DNA from: Ovis canadensis
Taxonomy: Eukaryota > Chordata > Mammalia > Artiodactyla > Bovidae
Reading direction: 5' to 3'
DNA length: 64,000 nucleotides
NCBI RefSeq assembly: GCF_042477335.2
Contig: NC_091251.1
Coordinates: 33,124,501-33,188,500 of the forward strand
The translations under genes were made by a program, and so were the position numbers. Positions 61,500 to 64,000 of this stretch are shown here, one piece after another. The notes beneath the pieces were generated by a model, which worked only from the letters and a program-made list of their open reading frames with translations, did no database searches and was not told where the DNA came from. Numbering within the stretch: position 1 is the stretch's first letter; each line of letters starts with the position of its first letter.

Positions 61500-63200
61500 G
61501 GGCGCATTCAGGTGGGGCAGAAGCCCACGTTCCGCCTGATGGCCAGTGAGAAGGGACTGAGCATCCCTTACTCCTCTGCAGCCTGCCTCTGTTCTGTCTG
61601 GGGGTCTCTGTCTCTTCCCCCGCAGGACCCCAGCCCCAGCTCAAACACTACTTCTTGGAACCCATATCCCCTGCTGTCAGGCCACCTCCCCAGTCCTGAC
61701 TTCCAGGCTGTCCCTGCCTCCACCTCCACCCTTCTCACCTAGCCTCTCCTTCTTGGTCCAGCCCCATTCCCTATATGTATATACCGCAGGGCAAAAGTGA
61801 GTGGAGGGGAGTAAGGTCTAGTGGGCAGATCTACTTACCCAGCTGGGCGGGACCAGGGTTGGGGGCTCTCCAGGGGCCTGGGGAAGCCCAAAGGCAAAGC
61901 GGCAGTGGGCAAGTTGTCTAAGTCTGTCCTGTGCCTGTCAGGTTGGCAGAGGGTGAGGCAGAAACAGGGAGGGACAAGGTGGGGCTCCTCTTGGGCCTTT
62001 CCAGGAGCCCTCCCTCACCCTGCTGCTTCCCATCACTAACTCGTCCAGGCATGTGAGAGCCCGCCTCCCCAAGAAACAGGATAGGCTGAGGGGGTGCAGA
62101 TGAGGTTCCCTGGGTGTGTGGGTGAGTAGGGACCCTGCCGGATCCTGGCCCTGGGTCCTGCCTCTGCACTCATTTCCCCCCTGCAACACACACACACCCC
62201 CAGTTCTCAGCCCTCCCACCCTGCAGCTCTTACACTGTCAGGCGTCCCTTGCCAGCTCTCAGCAGAGAAGGCAACCCAACTCCTCATTCCCATAGCTGCT
62301 GTATCTTTGCCTGTTTTCGGACTCCTGACACTTAAGCCCCTCTTCCTCAGCTTCCTACCTACCCCCTCTCACCTCCTGCCTTGGGCCCTACTCGTCACTC
62401 CAGCCTCACGGCTCTCAGAGGGCTATCAGTGACAACTTTCAGTGTAAAGCATGGGGCTAAGTGCCCGGGGGGAGTGGGAGATGCACAGAGGTGTGACGGG
62501 CTTATAGGCTGCGTGCAGAGTTGTGACACACACCCATGAAGAGGCCACACTGCTGGGCTGCACCGGGATATGAGGTGAGGAAAAAGGAGAGGCTGCGGTG
62601 AGAGACACACTGGAAGGAAACCGTCTCTGGGTGGTGAGGTCAGGCAAAACTTAGGAATGAAATTTGGCAGATTGATAACAGTGAGGGAAGAAGGAAAAAG
62701 GCTTCTGCCTGTTAACAGCCAGAAAGGGGCTCCTTGGGAGCCAGGACACCAGTATTAGTTTGGTTTCCCTCCCAGCAGAGCCTGAGTCAAGGGTGTGGAT
62801 TCAGGTAATCCTGTCTCTAGGCGGTCAGCTCGGGAAGCCAGAGTGAGAGCAAGGGAAGGGGAAGAGGGGAGCCAGTAAGAGTGTGTTATTGCGTTCCTTC
62901 AGTGGGCTCCAGGAACCTCTGAGCTCACGGAATACCTTCCCGAAAGACGGAAGGCAGATGTTTATGTCCAGCTCACCTTCCCCATTGTTTGAGGGTTGTC
63001 CTAGAGGCTATAATGCCCTGACGCACACTTGCAGCCTGTCCTGTACAGCTTCAGACAAGCCTCCTGGACAGTGTTTGTGTGATGTGTTCACTGACAGTGA
63101 GAGTCTGAGCTTCCACACAACTGTTATCACAACCACAGCTGAAGTGAGAGATGGGACACGGGATACCTAAAGTCCATTAAAGGAGGCATTTTCTCTGCCC
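61500..63200. other. Region upstream of LTB4R2, no coding gene recognised
   Basis: Contains the LTB4R2 promoter and leader. I looked for the CIDEB start (MEYLSALNPS-type coding sequence) on the plus strand and did not find it. Confidence 0.5.
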
Positions 63201-63212
63201 CCAACCATGACT

Positions 63213-63390
63213 GTGCGTCCTGTCGCTCAGTCATGTGTGACTCTTTTCGACCCCATGGACTAGTCCACCAGGCTCCTCTGTCCATAGGGACCTCCTCCAG
63301 GGGATCTTCCTGACCCAGGGACTGGACCCACATCTGTCTCCTGCATTGGTAGGCGGGTTCTTTACCATTAGCGCCACCTGGGAAGCCCCC
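63213..63390 (-). repeat. Bov-tA SINE, reverse, with 8-bp target-site duplication
   Basis: Plus strand runs from 'gcgtcctgtcgctcagtcat' to 'accattagcgccacctggg' then 'aagccc'. CCATGACT occurs at 63205-63212 and 63393-63400. Confidence 0.88.
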
Positions 63391-63399
63391 ATCCATGAC

Positions 63400-64000
63400 T
63401 CCTTCATGCTATTTATTGGCCAGTGGGAGGGAAAAGTGAGTGACTAATCCACTGTGACTGAAGCAGGCAGTTCTAGAGACGGAAGTCAGAGAAATGTTAA
63501 GCCAGCCCCTCCCCTGGACCACGGAAGGAAGAGCAGGGAAGCAGGAAGGCCAAGGTCCCAGACAAGATCCTGATGATCCTAGATCCATGGGTTACACCCC
63601 GTGGGTGCATACTGCCTCCTATCCTGTTTTCTCCAAGCCCTGCAGATCCTCAGCACAGCCTCCCTTTTCCTAAAACTGCAGTAAATGTTTTTTTCAGTAG
63701 GTGGCAGCACATACAAAGCAAAGCACATAACGCAGCTTTGCACAGATTGGGAGCTAGAAATTCCCTCCATATAAAGAAAAACACCAGAGATTACATTCCA
63801 ATTACATAGTTCCTGTTTACTCTCACATCACACACTGCCACCAGAGACACTCTCACAAAACCTCCATGGCTTTTGCCTGCCATCTGGGGACACAGTCCTT
63901 CCACCACCACGCCACGCCCCCACCCCCACCTTGGACTTTCCCCTGTGTACTGGCCAGGCAGAGGGGGCCAGAGTCCAGGCTTGACTCATCCCCCTACTCA
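63400..64000. other. Right edge, no gene recognised
   Basis: Unique-looking sequence with a CACCCCCACC-type C-rich tract near 63910-63935. No coding frame recognised. Confidence 0.45.

Noticed and set aside
61500-64000. CIDEB coding exons
   Set aside because: Expected from synteny on the plus strand, but no CIDE-N or CIDE-C coding sequence was recognised; it probably starts beyond the right edge.

Overview
This is mammalian nuclear DNA from a ruminant, almost certainly a bovid such as cattle. Several BovB (RTE) LINEs, Bov-tA and Bov-A2 SINEs and ruminant tRNA-Glu SINEs are mixed with older mammalian repeats (MIR, MER5A, L1). The genes are spliced, with GT..AG introns whose phases I could check exon by exon. 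The gene set and order match human chromosome 14q11.2-q12 read in reverse: NFATC4 - RIPK3 - ADCY4 - LTB4R - LTB4R2.

Layout. (1) 1-11 kb: NFATC4 on the minus strand. All ten coding exons are present (901 codons), with the 3' UTR leaving the window at base 1, a TATA/CCAAT-type promoter near 9 kb, two CpG-rich blocks, and an alternative upstream coding exon near 9.9 kb. (2) 11-33 kb: a gene desert packed with repeats. It holds an antisense L1 carrying nested SINE and BovB insertions, a second L1 3' end, a 2.5-kb BovB with a 35-bp target-site duplication, and several SINEs. (3) 33.9-37.9 kb: RIPK3 on the plus strand, ten coding exons, 501 codons. (4) 39.3-53.6 kb: ADCY4 on the plus strand, 25 coding exons, 1077 codons. 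(5) 55.2-56.3 kb: LTB4R (BLT1), and 60.4-61.5 kb: LTB4R2 (BLT2), both minus-strand single-coding-exon receptors. (6) 61.5-64 kb: no coding sequence recognised. CIDEB is expected nearby from synteny, but its coding exons are not visible.

The genes are not a pathway. The shared themes are immune and inflammatory signalling (NFATC4, calcineurin-dependent transcription; RIPK3, necroptosis; BLT1/BLT2, leukotriene B4 receptors) and cAMP production (ADCY4). BLT receptors couple to Gi-type proteins, which oppose adenylyl cyclase, but the clustering is conserved synteny and not an operon.

I did not find a new molecular system. The most interesting points are species-specific changes in known genes. 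RIPK3 has Leu at the position of human Ser227, with a tandem NAGNAG splice acceptor in the same loop, and two AATAAA hexamers in the exon between kinase domain and RHIM. ADCY4 has a Gly-to-Cys change in a conserved C2 motif. NFATC4 has an alternative N-terminal exon whose human-type start is cut off by an in-frame stop, and NFAT-core motifs next to its own TATA-like box. Comparisons with human and mouse proteins are from memory, not from a search.
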